Notes: generated from the sequence alone by a model not told the origin. Counted from the stretch's first letter, positions 1 through 6,989 are shown. The stretch is DNA of 18,417 bases from an uncultured Porphyromonadaceae bacterium (GCA_947175225.1 CAMWLX010000023.1:1-18417), one strand, 5' to 3'. A program made the numbers and translations.

Positions 1-1028
1 GTGAAGACTATTCCACCAGTATTCTTAAAGAAGCTCGAGCTTTAGGAATCAAGTGTATATCAGCACGTTTTTATCCTTTCAAATGGTATTATAATAAAAA
101 GCCTGTTAGCTTTATAAAATATGCCTCCAATTTTATCAATTATAGATCTATATTAAAAAAGATAAGAAAAGAAAAACCGGATTTGATACACACCAATTCC
201 TCAATCATCGACATAGGAGGATTTCTTTCTTCCAAACTTAAGATTAAGCACGTCTGGCATTTTAGGGAATTTGGAGACATGGATTTCAACATGAAGCCAT
301 TATTAGGGCGAGCTCAGGAAAAACGATTATATCGCAAAGCCGATAAATTCATAGCCGTGTCTCAAAGCATCAAAAACAGATATTTGCAATATATCCAACC
401 GGAATCAAAAATAAATGTCATCTACAATGGTCTGCCATTGGAAGAGCCTTCAGGCCTACCTAAGGCTGAAAACAACGATGGAATTGTCAGATTTTGCATA
501 ACGGGTGCCATCAACGAGGCTAAACGCCAAATTGATGCGCTTAAATCAATGGACATCTTAATCAATCAACGCTCTCAGAAAAATATTCATTTATACATTG
601 TTGGTGATGGATGGCACCGAGAGATCCTTGAAAAATTCAGTAAAGCACACGGATTGTCAGAGTATGTCACCTTTATGGGCTGGATAAATAATGTAAATGA
701 ACACATCAAACGATTCGATGTGGGGCTGACTTTGTCGACCAACGAGGGATTTGGAAGAGTTACGGTCGAATATATGCGAGCCGGATTAGCGGTCATCGCT
801 TCTGATTCCGGTGCCAATCCAGAGCTTATAAAAGACAAGGAAACTGGTCTCTTATATCCTGTAGGCAACATAGAGGCACTGAGCGACAAGATGGCCCTTA
901 TTGCTAATGATTCGGACCTAAGACACCAAATTGCCAAAGCAGGCTATGAGTATTCTATGACTCATTTTCTCTCAAAAGACAATACCAAAGCAATTTATGA
1001 CCTTTATACTACTCTCCTCCACTCATAG
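1..1028 (+). CDS. GT4 family glycosyltransferase, 5'-truncated by window edge
   Basis: The reading frame is open from base 3 to the TAG at 1026-1028, giving at least 341 residues. The apparent TTG start at 183 is internal, because clear glycosyltransferase sequence lies upstream of it, including the KPDLIHTNSS segment that straddles it. The protein looks like a GT-B enzyme of family GT4. It has an N-lobe with the HFREFGD segment, a linker with FIAVSQSIKNRY, and a C-lobe with the NEGFGRVTVE stretch, which is the E-x7-E nucleotide-sugar-binding motif, followed by AVIASDSGANPELI. It probably adds one sugar to the lipid-linked repeat unit on the cytoplasmic side of the membrane; donor and acceptor cannot be read from sequence. 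Only a few tens of N-terminal residues should be missing. It is separated from the next gene by 315 bases, so it probably belongs to an upstream part of the same locus. Confidence 0.9.
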   Translation, partial: EDYSTSILKEARALGIKCISARFYPFKWYYNKKPVSFIKYASNFINYRSILKKIRKEKPDLIHTNSSIIDIGGFLSSKLKIKHVWHFREFGDMDFNMKPLLGRAQEKRLYRKADKFIAVSQSIKNRYLQYIQPESKINVIYNGLPLEEPSGLPKAENNDGIVRFCITGAINEAKRQIDALKSMDILINQRSQKNIHLYIVGDGWHREILEKFSKAHGLSEYVTFMGWINNVNEHIKRFDVGLTLSTNEGFGRVTVEYMRAGLAVIASDSGANPELIKDKETGLLYPVGNIEALSDKMALIANDSDLRHQIAKAGYEYSMTHFLSKDNTKAIYDLYTTLLHS

Positions 1029-1060
1029 TAGGGGTTAGAAACAATATGTTTTTATCTAAT

Positions 1061-1117
1061 TTTCTATAGCTTTTCAATTTTTTTTTGTAATTTTGTGCTT
1101 TCAAACGCCTATTATTG
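1061..1117 (+). promoter_or_regulatory. Candidate Bacteroidetes sigma-ABfr promoter with T9 spacer
   Basis: TAATTTTG at 1088-1095 matches the Bacteroidetes -7 consensus TAnnTTTG exactly. No perfect -33 TTTG sits at the expected 19-21 base spacing; the closest is TTTC at 1061-1064, with a 23-base spacer. Alternatively, the TTTG at 1084-1087 could be the -33 element for TATTATTG at 1110-1117 (7 of 8 matches, 22-base spacer). A run of nine T residues (1078-1086) lies directly upstream of the first -7 candidate. The downstream genes are closely packed, so this is the most plausible main promoter for the lic-wz-rml operon. Such motifs are common by chance in AT-rich DNA. Confidence 0.4.
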
Positions 1118-1147
1118 CAAAATAGAGGCCGTCGTCAGAATGATCAT

Positions 1148-1166
1148 AATGTCGGATTTTGACATT
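1148..1166 (+). repeat. Short perfect hairpin in leader
   Basis: AATGTC at 1148-1153 is the exact reverse complement of GACATT at 1161-1166, with a 7-base loop. Four T residues (1165-1168) overlap the 3' arm. It could be a weak attenuator or an operator half-site pair. With a 6-bp AT-rich stem it could also be chance. Confidence 0.3.
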
Positions 1167-1228
1167 TTAAAGCCGAATGAAATATGCTCTAATTCTACGT
1201 TTTGTCGTATAAACGTGGGATTAGGGGA

Positions 1229-1278
1229 AGAATAATTATACTCAATCCATTGGATAGTGTTCGTTCAAAAATTATTCT
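1229..1278 (+). repeat. 9-bp inverted repeat in leader
   Basis: AGAATAATT at 1229-1237 is perfectly complementary to AATTATTCT at 1270-1278, with 32 bases between. Inside that interval sits a smaller inverted repeat, ATCC-att-GGAT (1245-1255). A nested stem could therefore form about 65 bases upstream of the first start codon. The arms are too short and close together to be a typical invertible-promoter pair. Confidence 0.3.
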
Positions 1279-1343
1279 ATCATATTAGCACCTAATCACA
1301 TAAGATTATATTTCGTCGAAAGAATATAAAATAATCAATACAA

Positions 1344-2147
1344 ATGAAAAAAATTATAACGGCTCTTCTTATAGCCATATTTGCTCCTTTGGCATCTCAA
1401 AGTATTTATGCCGAAGATTTAAATATCTCCAGTGAAGAAGACGAGACTACGACAAATGCTTGGGGAGGGAAACTGATTAAATCTCCATTTGGATTAGGGC
1501 TTGACATACAGACTAAATATGTTTGGAGAGGTATGGAGATGATGACCGAGGATTCGGCTCCGGTTCTTTTCCCATCCATCAACTATTCATGGAAAGGCCT
1601 ATTCGTCTACGCTATGGGAGGCTACGCTATCAACGGAAAGTATGCAGAAGTAGATTTAGGAGCTTCCTACACCCTTGACAATGGCATAGGAGTGGCCTTC
1701 AACGACTACTACTATCCGACCGTAGACACAAAGCAAGATGAATATCTCGGAGGTGGAAAGCATACGGGCCACTGGCTGGAAGCAGTTGTGTCATATACTC
1801 CTGAAAAAATTCCATTCTGGGCGACGCTCAGCAATTTTTTCTACGGAGCAGATAAATATATCAACGACAAAGGAGAGGAAAAGCAAGCATACTCTACCTA
1901 TTTGGAGTTGGGTACATATTATGATTTCCTTAATTATAATAGAATCTCTTTGACTGTGGGATCCGCATTCAATAAATCTTGCTACAACGGATATGAGCAC
2001 GGTTTTTCTGTATGTAATCTTGAACTGAAGTATACATACAACGTAAATTTCAAAAGCGGCTGGACTCTGCCTCTTAACGTTGCCTATATCTACAATCCCG
2101 TATTCGACAAGTCTTTCGTCAATTTCACAGCCAATTTTGCATTTTGA
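1344..2147 (+). CDS. TorF-like outer-membrane beta-barrel protein
   Basis: This 267-residue protein has a clear signal peptide: a basic MKKII start and hydrophobic core, with likely cleavage after Ala23 (SIYA/ED). The mature part alternates polar and aromatic residues in beta-strand fashion, carries the TKYVWRG motif near residue 57 that I associate with TorF-type putative porins, and ends in Phe (NFTANFAF), the usual barrel C-terminus recognised by the Bam machinery. It should therefore be a small outer-membrane barrel of roughly 8-12 strands. Its stop (TGA 2145-2147) lies only 8 bases before the best ATG of the licC-like gene, so the two are almost certainly co-transcribed and perhaps translationally coupled. 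That context suggests a role in choline passage across the outer membrane, or in surface assembly of the modified glycan. Neither is demonstrated, and the family function is poorly defined. Confidence 0.8.
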   Translation: MKKIITALLIAIFAPLASQSIYAEDLNISSEEDETTTNAWGGKLIKSPFGLGLDIQTKYVWRGMEMMTEDSAPVLFPSINYSWKGLFVYAMGGYAINGKYAEVDLGASYTLDNGIGVAFNDYYYPTVDTKQDEYLGGGKHTGHWLEAVVSYTPEKIPFWATLSNFFYGADKYINDKGEEKQAYSTYLELGTYYDFLNYNRISLTVGSAFNKSCYNGYEHGFSVCNLELKYTYNVNFKSGWTLPLNVAYIYNPVFDKSFVNFTANFAF

Positions 2148-2155
2148 CCATACTT

Positions 2156-3019
2156 ATGCGACGCAATGCCATAATACTTGCGGCAGGAACTTCATCCAGA
2201 TTCGTTCCCCTTTCATTCGAAAAGCCAAAAGGTCTGCTTGAAGTCAAAGGCGAAGTGCTTATCGAAAGGCAAATTCGACAGCTGAAAGAAGCGGGCATAG
2301 ACGATATCTGCATTGTCGTCGGATATAAAGCGGAGATGTTTTGCTATCTTAAGGATAAGTTCGGAGTTGACATAATTGTCAACGAAGATTTTGCAAGATA
2401 CAACAACACATCATCCATGATGCGTATACTTGACCGTCTCGGCAACACCTTCATATGTTCGTCAGATAATTATTTCCTGGATAATGTCTTTTCTTCCTCG
2501 CCGGAAGAGAGTTTCTATAGCGCTTGTTTCGCACATGGAAAAACAAAAGAATATTGTCTCTCAATTGATAATACCGACCATATCCGCAATGTGATCATCG
2601 GGGGTGCAGACAGCTGGTATATGATCGGACACGCTTACTTTTCTGAAGACTTCAGCAGCAAGTTCAAGAATATATTGGAGCGTGAGTATTCTAAGGAAGA
2701 GACAAGACATCAATATTGGGAAGATATCTACATCAAGTTTATCGACCAACTTCCGCTCATGAAGATAAACAGATACCCCGAAGATGAAATCAAGGAATTT
2801 GATTCTATTGATGAGCTGCGTAAGTTCGATCATACATACATCGACGATACCAAGTCGTCAGTATTGAAAAAAATTGCTAAAAGACTTGACTGCGCTGAAT
2901 CTTCCCTAAGTGGATTTTCACAAATCCCTAACAAAAGCGAGAGCCTGATGTTCTATTTCAAAAGGGGTGACGACGGATTTATCTACGACAGCGCTCATGA
3001 ATCTCTGACAAAGGTATGA
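2156..3019 (+). CDS. licC: LicC-type phosphocholine cytidylyltransferase with C-terminal extension
   Basis: The likely reaction is CTP + phosphocholine to CDP-choline + PPi in the cytoplasm. I prefer the ATG at 2156 (287 residues) over an in-frame TTG at 2144, which overlaps the upstream gene; the ATG places the nucleotidyltransferase motif at the usual distance from the N-terminus. Motifs seen: ILAAGTSSRF (residues 7-16), the KPKGLLEV segment with Lys23/Lys25, IVVGYKAE (53-60), YNNTSSM (82-88), metal-site SSDN with Asp104, YWEDIY, and EFDSIDELRKFD near residue 220. The order and spacing match what I remember of pneumococcal LicC. LicC proteins normally end near residue 230. Here about 54 extra residues (234-287) follow, loosely resembling the start of the choline kinase domain in the next gene (shared Gln-Ile, then a strand ending FIYD where the kinase has YVLR). 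The gene ends in an ATGA overlap with the next one. Activity on phosphocholine rather than another phospho-alcohol is inferred from neighbours. Confidence 0.82.
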   Translation: MRRNAIILAAGTSSRFVPLSFEKPKGLLEVKGEVLIERQIRQLKEAGIDDICIVVGYKAEMFCYLKDKFGVDIIVNEDFARYNNTSSMMRILDRLGNTFICSSDNYFLDNVFSSSPEESFYSACFAHGKTKEYCLSIDNTDHIRNVIIGGADSWYMIGHAYFSEDFSSKFKNILEREYSKEETRHQYWEDIYIKFIDQLPLMKINRYPEDEIKEFDSIDELRKFDHTYIDDTKSSVLKKIAKRLDCAESSLSGFSQIPNKSESLMFYFKRGDDGFIYDSAHESLTKV

Positions 3020-4608
3020 AGACAGCCGTAATACTCTCCGCAAGGAAAGAAAAAGACTCAGACACGCCATATCCTCTTATTCCATTTGCAGGAGAGACTT
3101 GCCTAATGGATAGAACCATTTCTCTACTCAGGGAAGCGGGCTACGAAAAGATCGTAGTGGTGATTGGCTACCGAGCAGAACTTTATCAAAATTATAGCTC
3201 ACCGGATGTCATCATCTTAGAGAACAAGAATTATGAATTCACATCTTCAATGGGTTCACTTGCGCTTTGCAAAGATACAGTTGATTCTGATTTCCTTCTT
3301 ATTGAAAGTGACACATTCTTTGAGAAAAAGGTCATTGAGCAGCTCAGTGCTATTGACAAAGGCAATTGTTTGTCAATGACTGAGGAGAGTGGGTCAGGAG
3401 ACGAATGCTTCATGGAGACTAAAAACGGATATGTCTTGAGAATCACCAAAGACCGGCATCGTGTCTTGCGCTTTGAAGGAGAAATGATGGGAGTATCAAG
3501 AATATCACAACCGACATTCCGCAAGATGCTTGAAGTGTGGGAGGCGGCAGAAAACCCTCATCTCAACTATGAGTATGTTTTTATGGATGTCACCGACCCT
3601 CTTGACAGACCTTACATAAGGTTCAAGAATGTCATTTGGGGAGATGTAGATTGCCGCGAAGATTTCAAGAAACTCCAAAATGCCATTTACAGGGCTCTCC
3701 AAAGAAAAGAAAATCCATTCGACAAAGAAAATCTCATCTGCTATCTACAGGATATATTTCCCGGCCAAGACGTCTCAAAGGCTGAAATCCTCCAAATAGG
3801 GGGAATGAGCAACAAGAACTTTAAAGTCATTTTTGATGAAAAGAGCTATGTCTTAAGAGTGCCCGGGAATGGATCAGAAGGGATGGTCGAAAGGAGCAAT
3901 GAAGAATTCAATGCACTGGAAGCTTGCAAATTGGGAGTTAATCCACCCATCAGATATTTCAATTCAAAGACGGGAATAAAGCTTGCCGACTTCATTGAGA
4001 ATGCCGAGACCTTGACAGCAGCCACAATCCAGCGCCATGACAACATGCAGAAGATTGCTGATATCTATAATACCATCCACAATTCGCACATTCGGCTTAA
4101 AAACGAATTCAATATTTTCCAAGAAATAGAGAAATATGACGTTCTGATTGATCGGGCAGAGGCAACTATGTATGCAGGCTGGGAGGAGGTCAAGCCCCGT
4201 GTTATGGCACTGGAATCTCATCTGAATTCCCTTGGCGTAGACCTGAAGCCATGTCATAATGATGCTCTATATGAGAATTTTATAAAGGCTGAAGATGGGA
4301 AGATATATCTCATAGATTGGGAATATTCCGGAATGAATGATCCATTGGCAGATTTTGCTGCACTCTTCATTGAAGCCGATTTCGAAATTGAGAATGAAGA
4401 CTTCATTTTGGAGAAATACTTCAATGGCAATATCCCCGACAATGCAAGAGAAAAAATTCTTTGCTACAAGATTCTGTGGGATTATCTTTGGGCTCAATGG
4501 ACTGTGATAAAGGAAGCAAAAGGGGATGATTTCGGATCATATGGAATTGACCGATTCAACAGAGCAATATTAAATTTAACAAAAATTAAAAGTGGAACAG
4601 ACAATTAA
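3016..4608 (+). CDS. Nucleotidyltransferase-choline kinase fusion (LicCA-like)
   Basis: This is a 530-residue two-domain protein. Residues 1 to about 235 have a nucleotidyltransferase fold related to LicC: IVVVIGYRAELY (46-57), SSMGSLA (77-83), and IESDTFF with Glu97/Asp99 as the probable metal site. The usual GxGxR-x(n)-K signature is absent. The loop reads ILSARKEKDSDTPYPLIPF, without the glycines or the standard PK lysine. Residues from about 240 to the end form a choline/ethanolamine-kinase domain: nucleotide loop GGMSNKNF, YVLRVPGNG with a probable ATP-site Arg, Brenner motif HNDALYEN (His414-Asn421, catalytic Asp416), and metal-binding IDWEYSG (Asp434). The kinase half should make phosphocholine from choline and ATP. 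The front half is either an atypical cytidylyltransferase or a catalytically altered or regulatory domain. LicC-LicA fusions are known in other bacteria such as Treponema. Ethanolamine as substrate is not excluded, but the BCCT neighbour favours choline. Confidence 0.8.
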   Translation: MKTAVILSARKEKDSDTPYPLIPFAGETCLMDRTISLLREAGYEKIVVVIGYRAELYQNYSSPDVIILENKNYEFTSSMGSLALCKDTVDSDFLLIESDTFFEKKVIEQLSAIDKGNCLSMTEESGSGDECFMETKNGYVLRITKDRHRVLRFEGEMMGVSRISQPTFRKMLEVWEAAENPHLNYEYVFMDVTDPLDRPYIRFKNVIWGDVDCREDFKKLQNAIYRALQRKENPFDKENLICYLQDIFPGQDVSKAEILQIGGMSNKNFKVIFDEKSYVLRVPGNGSEGMVERSNEEFNALEACKLGVNPPIRYFNSKTGIKLADFIENAETLTAATIQRHDNMQKIADIYNTIHNSHIRLKNEFNIFQEIEKYDVLIDRAEATMYAGWEEVKPRVMALESHLNSLGVDLKPCHNDALYENFIKAEDGKIYLIDWEYSGMNDPLADFAALFIEADFEIENEDFILEKYFNGNIPDNAREKILCYKILWDYLWAQWTVIKEAKGDDFGSYGIDRFNRAILNLTKIKSGTDN

Positions 4609-6115
4609 GACTAAAGGAAGAATCGACTGGATGATTACGATTCTGCCATTGGCCATTATTCTTGGATTGTGCATAACATTCATGTTATGGCCGGAGAGAT
4701 CAAATATAATACTCAGTCAGATAAGATTTTTCTTTGGCGACACACTTGGAGCTTACTATCTAATTGTTGGACTCGGCATTTTCCTTATATCAATCTATCT
4801 CTCTTTTTCCAAGTATGGCAATATAGTGCTCGGAGGGAAAAATGAAAAGCCTAAATATTCGTTCTTCACATGGGGAGCTATGATGTTTACTGCCGGTTTG
4901 GCTGCCGACATACTTTTCTATTCATTCTCTGAATGGTTTATGTATGCCGTCGATCCAAGAATGACTGAACTCGGAGGAATTTATGAATGGGCAGGAGTCT
5001 TCCCGGTTTTTCATTGGAGTCTTATTCCTTGGGGATTTTATCTCGTTTTAGCTGTGGCTTTCGGCTTCATGCTTCATGTAAGGAAACGCGAACGTCAGAA
5101 ATATTCAGAGGCATGCCGCCCATTATTGGGTAAATACACAGATGGATGGCTCGGACGCATCATCGATCTGCTCGCTGTATTTGCACTGATCGCAGGCACA
5201 GCAACCACATTCTCTGTGGCCACTCCTATGATGACAAGCATCATCAACGAGCTTTTCCATATTTCTATCGACCCCACATTCCTTACAATTACGATACTGG
5301 TCATAACATGCTGTATATATACATATGCACTCCTGCATGGATTTAAGGGTATAGGAATACTCGCAAGAATATGTGTATTTATGTTCTTCGGACTGCTCGC
5401 ATATGTACTTTTCTTTGGAGGTGAGACTAAATTCATCATCGAGAATGGACTGACATCATTGGGGAAAATGTTCCAGAACTTTTTGGAACTATCAACATAC
5501 ACTGATCCCCGGCGTACTACTTCATTCCCTCAGAATTGGACCATCTATTATTGGGCATATTGGATGGTATGGTGTGTAGCTGCTCCATTCTTCATTGGAA
5601 GTATTTCCAGAGGAAGGACTATCAAACAAACTATTCTCGGAGGCTACATCTTCGGCGTTGGATCTACAATAATAAGCTTTGTGATTCTTGGAAATTATTC
5701 AATGGGTTTGCAAGCAAGTGGTGCAGCCGACTTCCTAACAGAATACGTTGAAAATGGAGATGCTTACTCAATAATCATAAACATAATTCGCACTATTCCA
5801 TGGTCTCCATTCATTTTGCTTCTTGTCTTGTTGACGATGTTTGCATTTTATAGCACTTCATTTGACTCAATCGCATTGACTGCATCAATGTATAGCTATA
5901 GAAAGCTTGGAGAAAATGAAATGCCCAACCGGGGTATTCAGCTCATGTGGTGTATACTGCTTATTATGCTTCCCATTGCACTCGTATTTGCACAAAGTTC
6001 GATGAGCAATCTCCAGACAGTGAGTATCATAGCAGCTTTCCCAATTGGAATTATCATGGTTATGATTGTATATTCTCTCATTAAGGATGCCAATAGCTAC
6101 TTAAATGGGAAATAA
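4592..6115 (+). CDS. BCCT-family transporter, probable choline importer
   Basis: This is a 507-residue polytopic inner-membrane protein with about 12 hydrophobic helices. The BCCT signature NWTIYYWAYW lies at residues 315-324 and runs into SISRGR. Helix 4 has FHWSLIPWGFY (140-150); Trp142, Trp147 and Tyr150 match the spacing of the BetP residues that line the trimethylammonium aromatic box. In helix 8, Tyr323, Trp324 and Trp327 stand where BetP has three Trp, one being replaced by Tyr. This supports a trimethylammonium substrate, and choline is the obvious one given the flanking kinase. The GTG at 4592 overlaps the previous gene by 17 bases and keeps the characteristic IDW (residues 11-13) before helix 1. 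An ATG at 4631 would remove this. In Haemophilus and pneumococcus this position is filled by LicB, an unrelated DMT-type carrier, so the transporter here appears to be a non-homologous replacement. Confidence 0.88.
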   Translation: MEQTIKTKGRIDWMITILPLAIILGLCITFMLWPERSNIILSQIRFFFGDTLGAYYLIVGLGIFLISIYLSFSKYGNIVLGGKNEKPKYSFFTWGAMMFTAGLAADILFYSFSEWFMYAVDPRMTELGGIYEWAGVFPVFHWSLIPWGFYLVLAVAFGFMLHVRKRERQKYSEACRPLLGKYTDGWLGRIIDLLAVFALIAGTATTFSVATPMMTSIINELFHISIDPTFLTITILVITCCIYTYALLHGFKGIGILARICVFMFFGLLAYVLFFGGETKFIIENGLTSLGKMFQNFLELSTYTDPRRTTSFPQNWTIYYWAYWMVWCVAAPFFIGSISRGRTIKQTILGGYIFGVGSTIISFVILGNYSMGLQASGAADFLTEYVENGDAYSIIINIIRTIPWSPFILLLVLLTMFAFYSTSFDSIALTASMYSYRKLGENEMPNRGIQLMWCILLIMLPIALVFAQSSMSNLQTVSIIAAFPIGIIMVMIVYSLIKDANSYLNGK

Positions 6116-6169
6116 ATTCTTCTAAGAAAGGTAATAGCACTCTGTTCCTACTTATTGCTAATAAATGCC

Positions 6170-6985
6170 ATGATCGATAATAAGCTACAAGAAAAATTGA
6201 GGGAAAAATACAACCCCGAAGGATCCACTCTCAGGACTGCCCAACTCAGAATGTTGGAGCTACTGAAATTCATAGATCGGATTTGCCGCCAACATAATCT
6301 TTCATATTGGCTGGATGGAGGCACACTATTGGGAGCGGCGAGACATGGCGGATTCATACCTTGGGATGATGATACAGACATATGTATGCCTCGTGAAGAT
6401 GCTCTGAAACTGAAAAAAATCCTAAAATCAGAAATCCATGAAGGGCACATGATACTACAGACCATGGATACCGATCCACATTATTCTAATTCATCATGGA
6501 TGACTCTGAGGGATTTAAAAAGCCAATACAATCAAGATTATTATGGGCATAATCGACTGAAATATAAAGGTCTGCAAGTAGATGTGTTTATGATGGAAAA
6601 GAATGTCCCTTCTATGGTTAAACGCTTTTCCAACATCCTTCAGGGAATTTTCGTCAATTTCCCTTTGGAAGGCAAGCATTCTACCAAATTTTTAAGACCT
6701 CTTGTCGACATTAATCATCGTGTTCTGGAAAAAGTAGTATATCCTGCCCTTCGTACTTTCAAAAATCATGGCAACTACCTCACATACGGAATAGGAACGC
6801 CTTTCAATGATCGATATGAATTTGAAGATGTATTTCCGCTTGGCAAGATAGAATTTGAAGGATATTCATTCAATTGTCCACATAATATTGATTCATATTT
6901 GACAAATCTTTATGGAAATTGGAAAACGATTCCTGATGAAGACCATGTCGTCAATCATACTGACAATATAGAATTGTTTGATTGA
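6170..6985 (+). CDS. licD: LicD family phosphocholine transferase
   Basis: A 272-residue cytoplasmic enzyme of the LicD family, which transfers phosphocholine from CDP-choline onto a sugar of a surface glycan. The hallmark region is intact: YWLDGGTLLGAARHGG (Trp47 to Gly55 and on) and IPWDDDTDICMPR, with Asp66, Asp67, Asp68 and Asp70 as likely metal and catalytic residues. The N-terminal STLRTAQLRMLELLKFIDR helix is also typical. An in-frame TTG at 6155 exists, but the ATG at 6170 fits better. The gap after the transporter is about 54 bases, and the flippase begins 4 bases after its stop, linking the choline module to the glycan module. The LicD family also includes transferases of other phospho-groups (for example ribitol phosphate). 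The choline assignment rests on the complete upstream pathway. Confidence 0.88.
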   Translation: MIDNKLQEKLREKYNPEGSTLRTAQLRMLELLKFIDRICRQHNLSYWLDGGTLLGAARHGGFIPWDDDTDICMPREDALKLKKILKSEIHEGHMILQTMDTDPHYSNSSWMTLRDLKSQYNQDYYGHNRLKYKGLQVDVFMMEKNVPSMVKRFSNILQGIFVNFPLEGKHSTKFLRPLVDINHRVLEKVVYPALRTFKNHGNYLTYGIGTPFNDRYEFEDVFPLGKIEFEGYSFNCPHNIDSYLTNLYGNWKTIPDEDHVVNHTDNIELFD

Positions 6986-6989
6986 ATAA

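Larger units (their letters stand above)
1029..1343 (+). promoter_or_regulatory. 315-base intergenic leader before the phosphocholine operon
   Basis: This is the only long gene-free stretch in the window. It holds, in order: a weak AT-rich hairpin just after the upstream stop (AGAAAC at 1037-1042 against GTTTTT at 1048-1053, one G-U pair) that might end the upstream transcript; a T9 run; a TAATTTTG element; a perfect short hairpin at 1148-1166; a 31-codon ORF at 1140-1235; and a 9-bp inverted repeat (1229-1237 / 1270-1278). I see no tRNA, no recognisable riboswitch and no upxY-type gene. A start near 1100 would give the first gene an untranslated leader of more than 200 nt, long enough for post-transcriptional control. 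That control is inferred, not shown. Confidence 0.5.

Noticed and set aside
183..1028. A complete 281-residue glycosyltransferase starting at TTG 183
   Set aside because: The same frame is open to the window edge and encodes plausible GT4 N-lobe sequence, so the gene is cut by the edge.
1029..1343. Invertible promoter as in Bacteroides capsule loci
   Set aside because: The inverted repeats seen are 6-9 bp and under 50 bases apart, much shorter and closer than known invertible-promoter repeats, and no recombinase gene is in the window.
2144..2155. TTG start at 2144 for the licC-like gene
   Set aside because: It overlaps the barrel gene's stop, and the ATG 12 bases later gives the usual short N-terminus before the nucleotide-binding motif. 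Similar TTG starts at 6155, 10387 and 14400 were rejected in favour of nearby ATGs.
2144..3019. Tetranucleotide-type coding repeats for lic phase variation, as in Haemophilus licA
   Set aside because: No tandem tetranucleotide run was seen at or near the starts of the licC-like, licCA-like or licD genes; only homopolymer runs were found.
2156..4608. Phosphonate tailoring (PntC-like 2-aminoethylphosphonate cytidylyltransferase) instead of phosphocholine
   Set aside because: There is no phosphoenolpyruvate mutase, decarboxylase or aminotransferase in the window, while a choline-kinase domain and a BCCT transporter are present. It remains a weak alternative for the atypical nucleotidyltransferase domain only.
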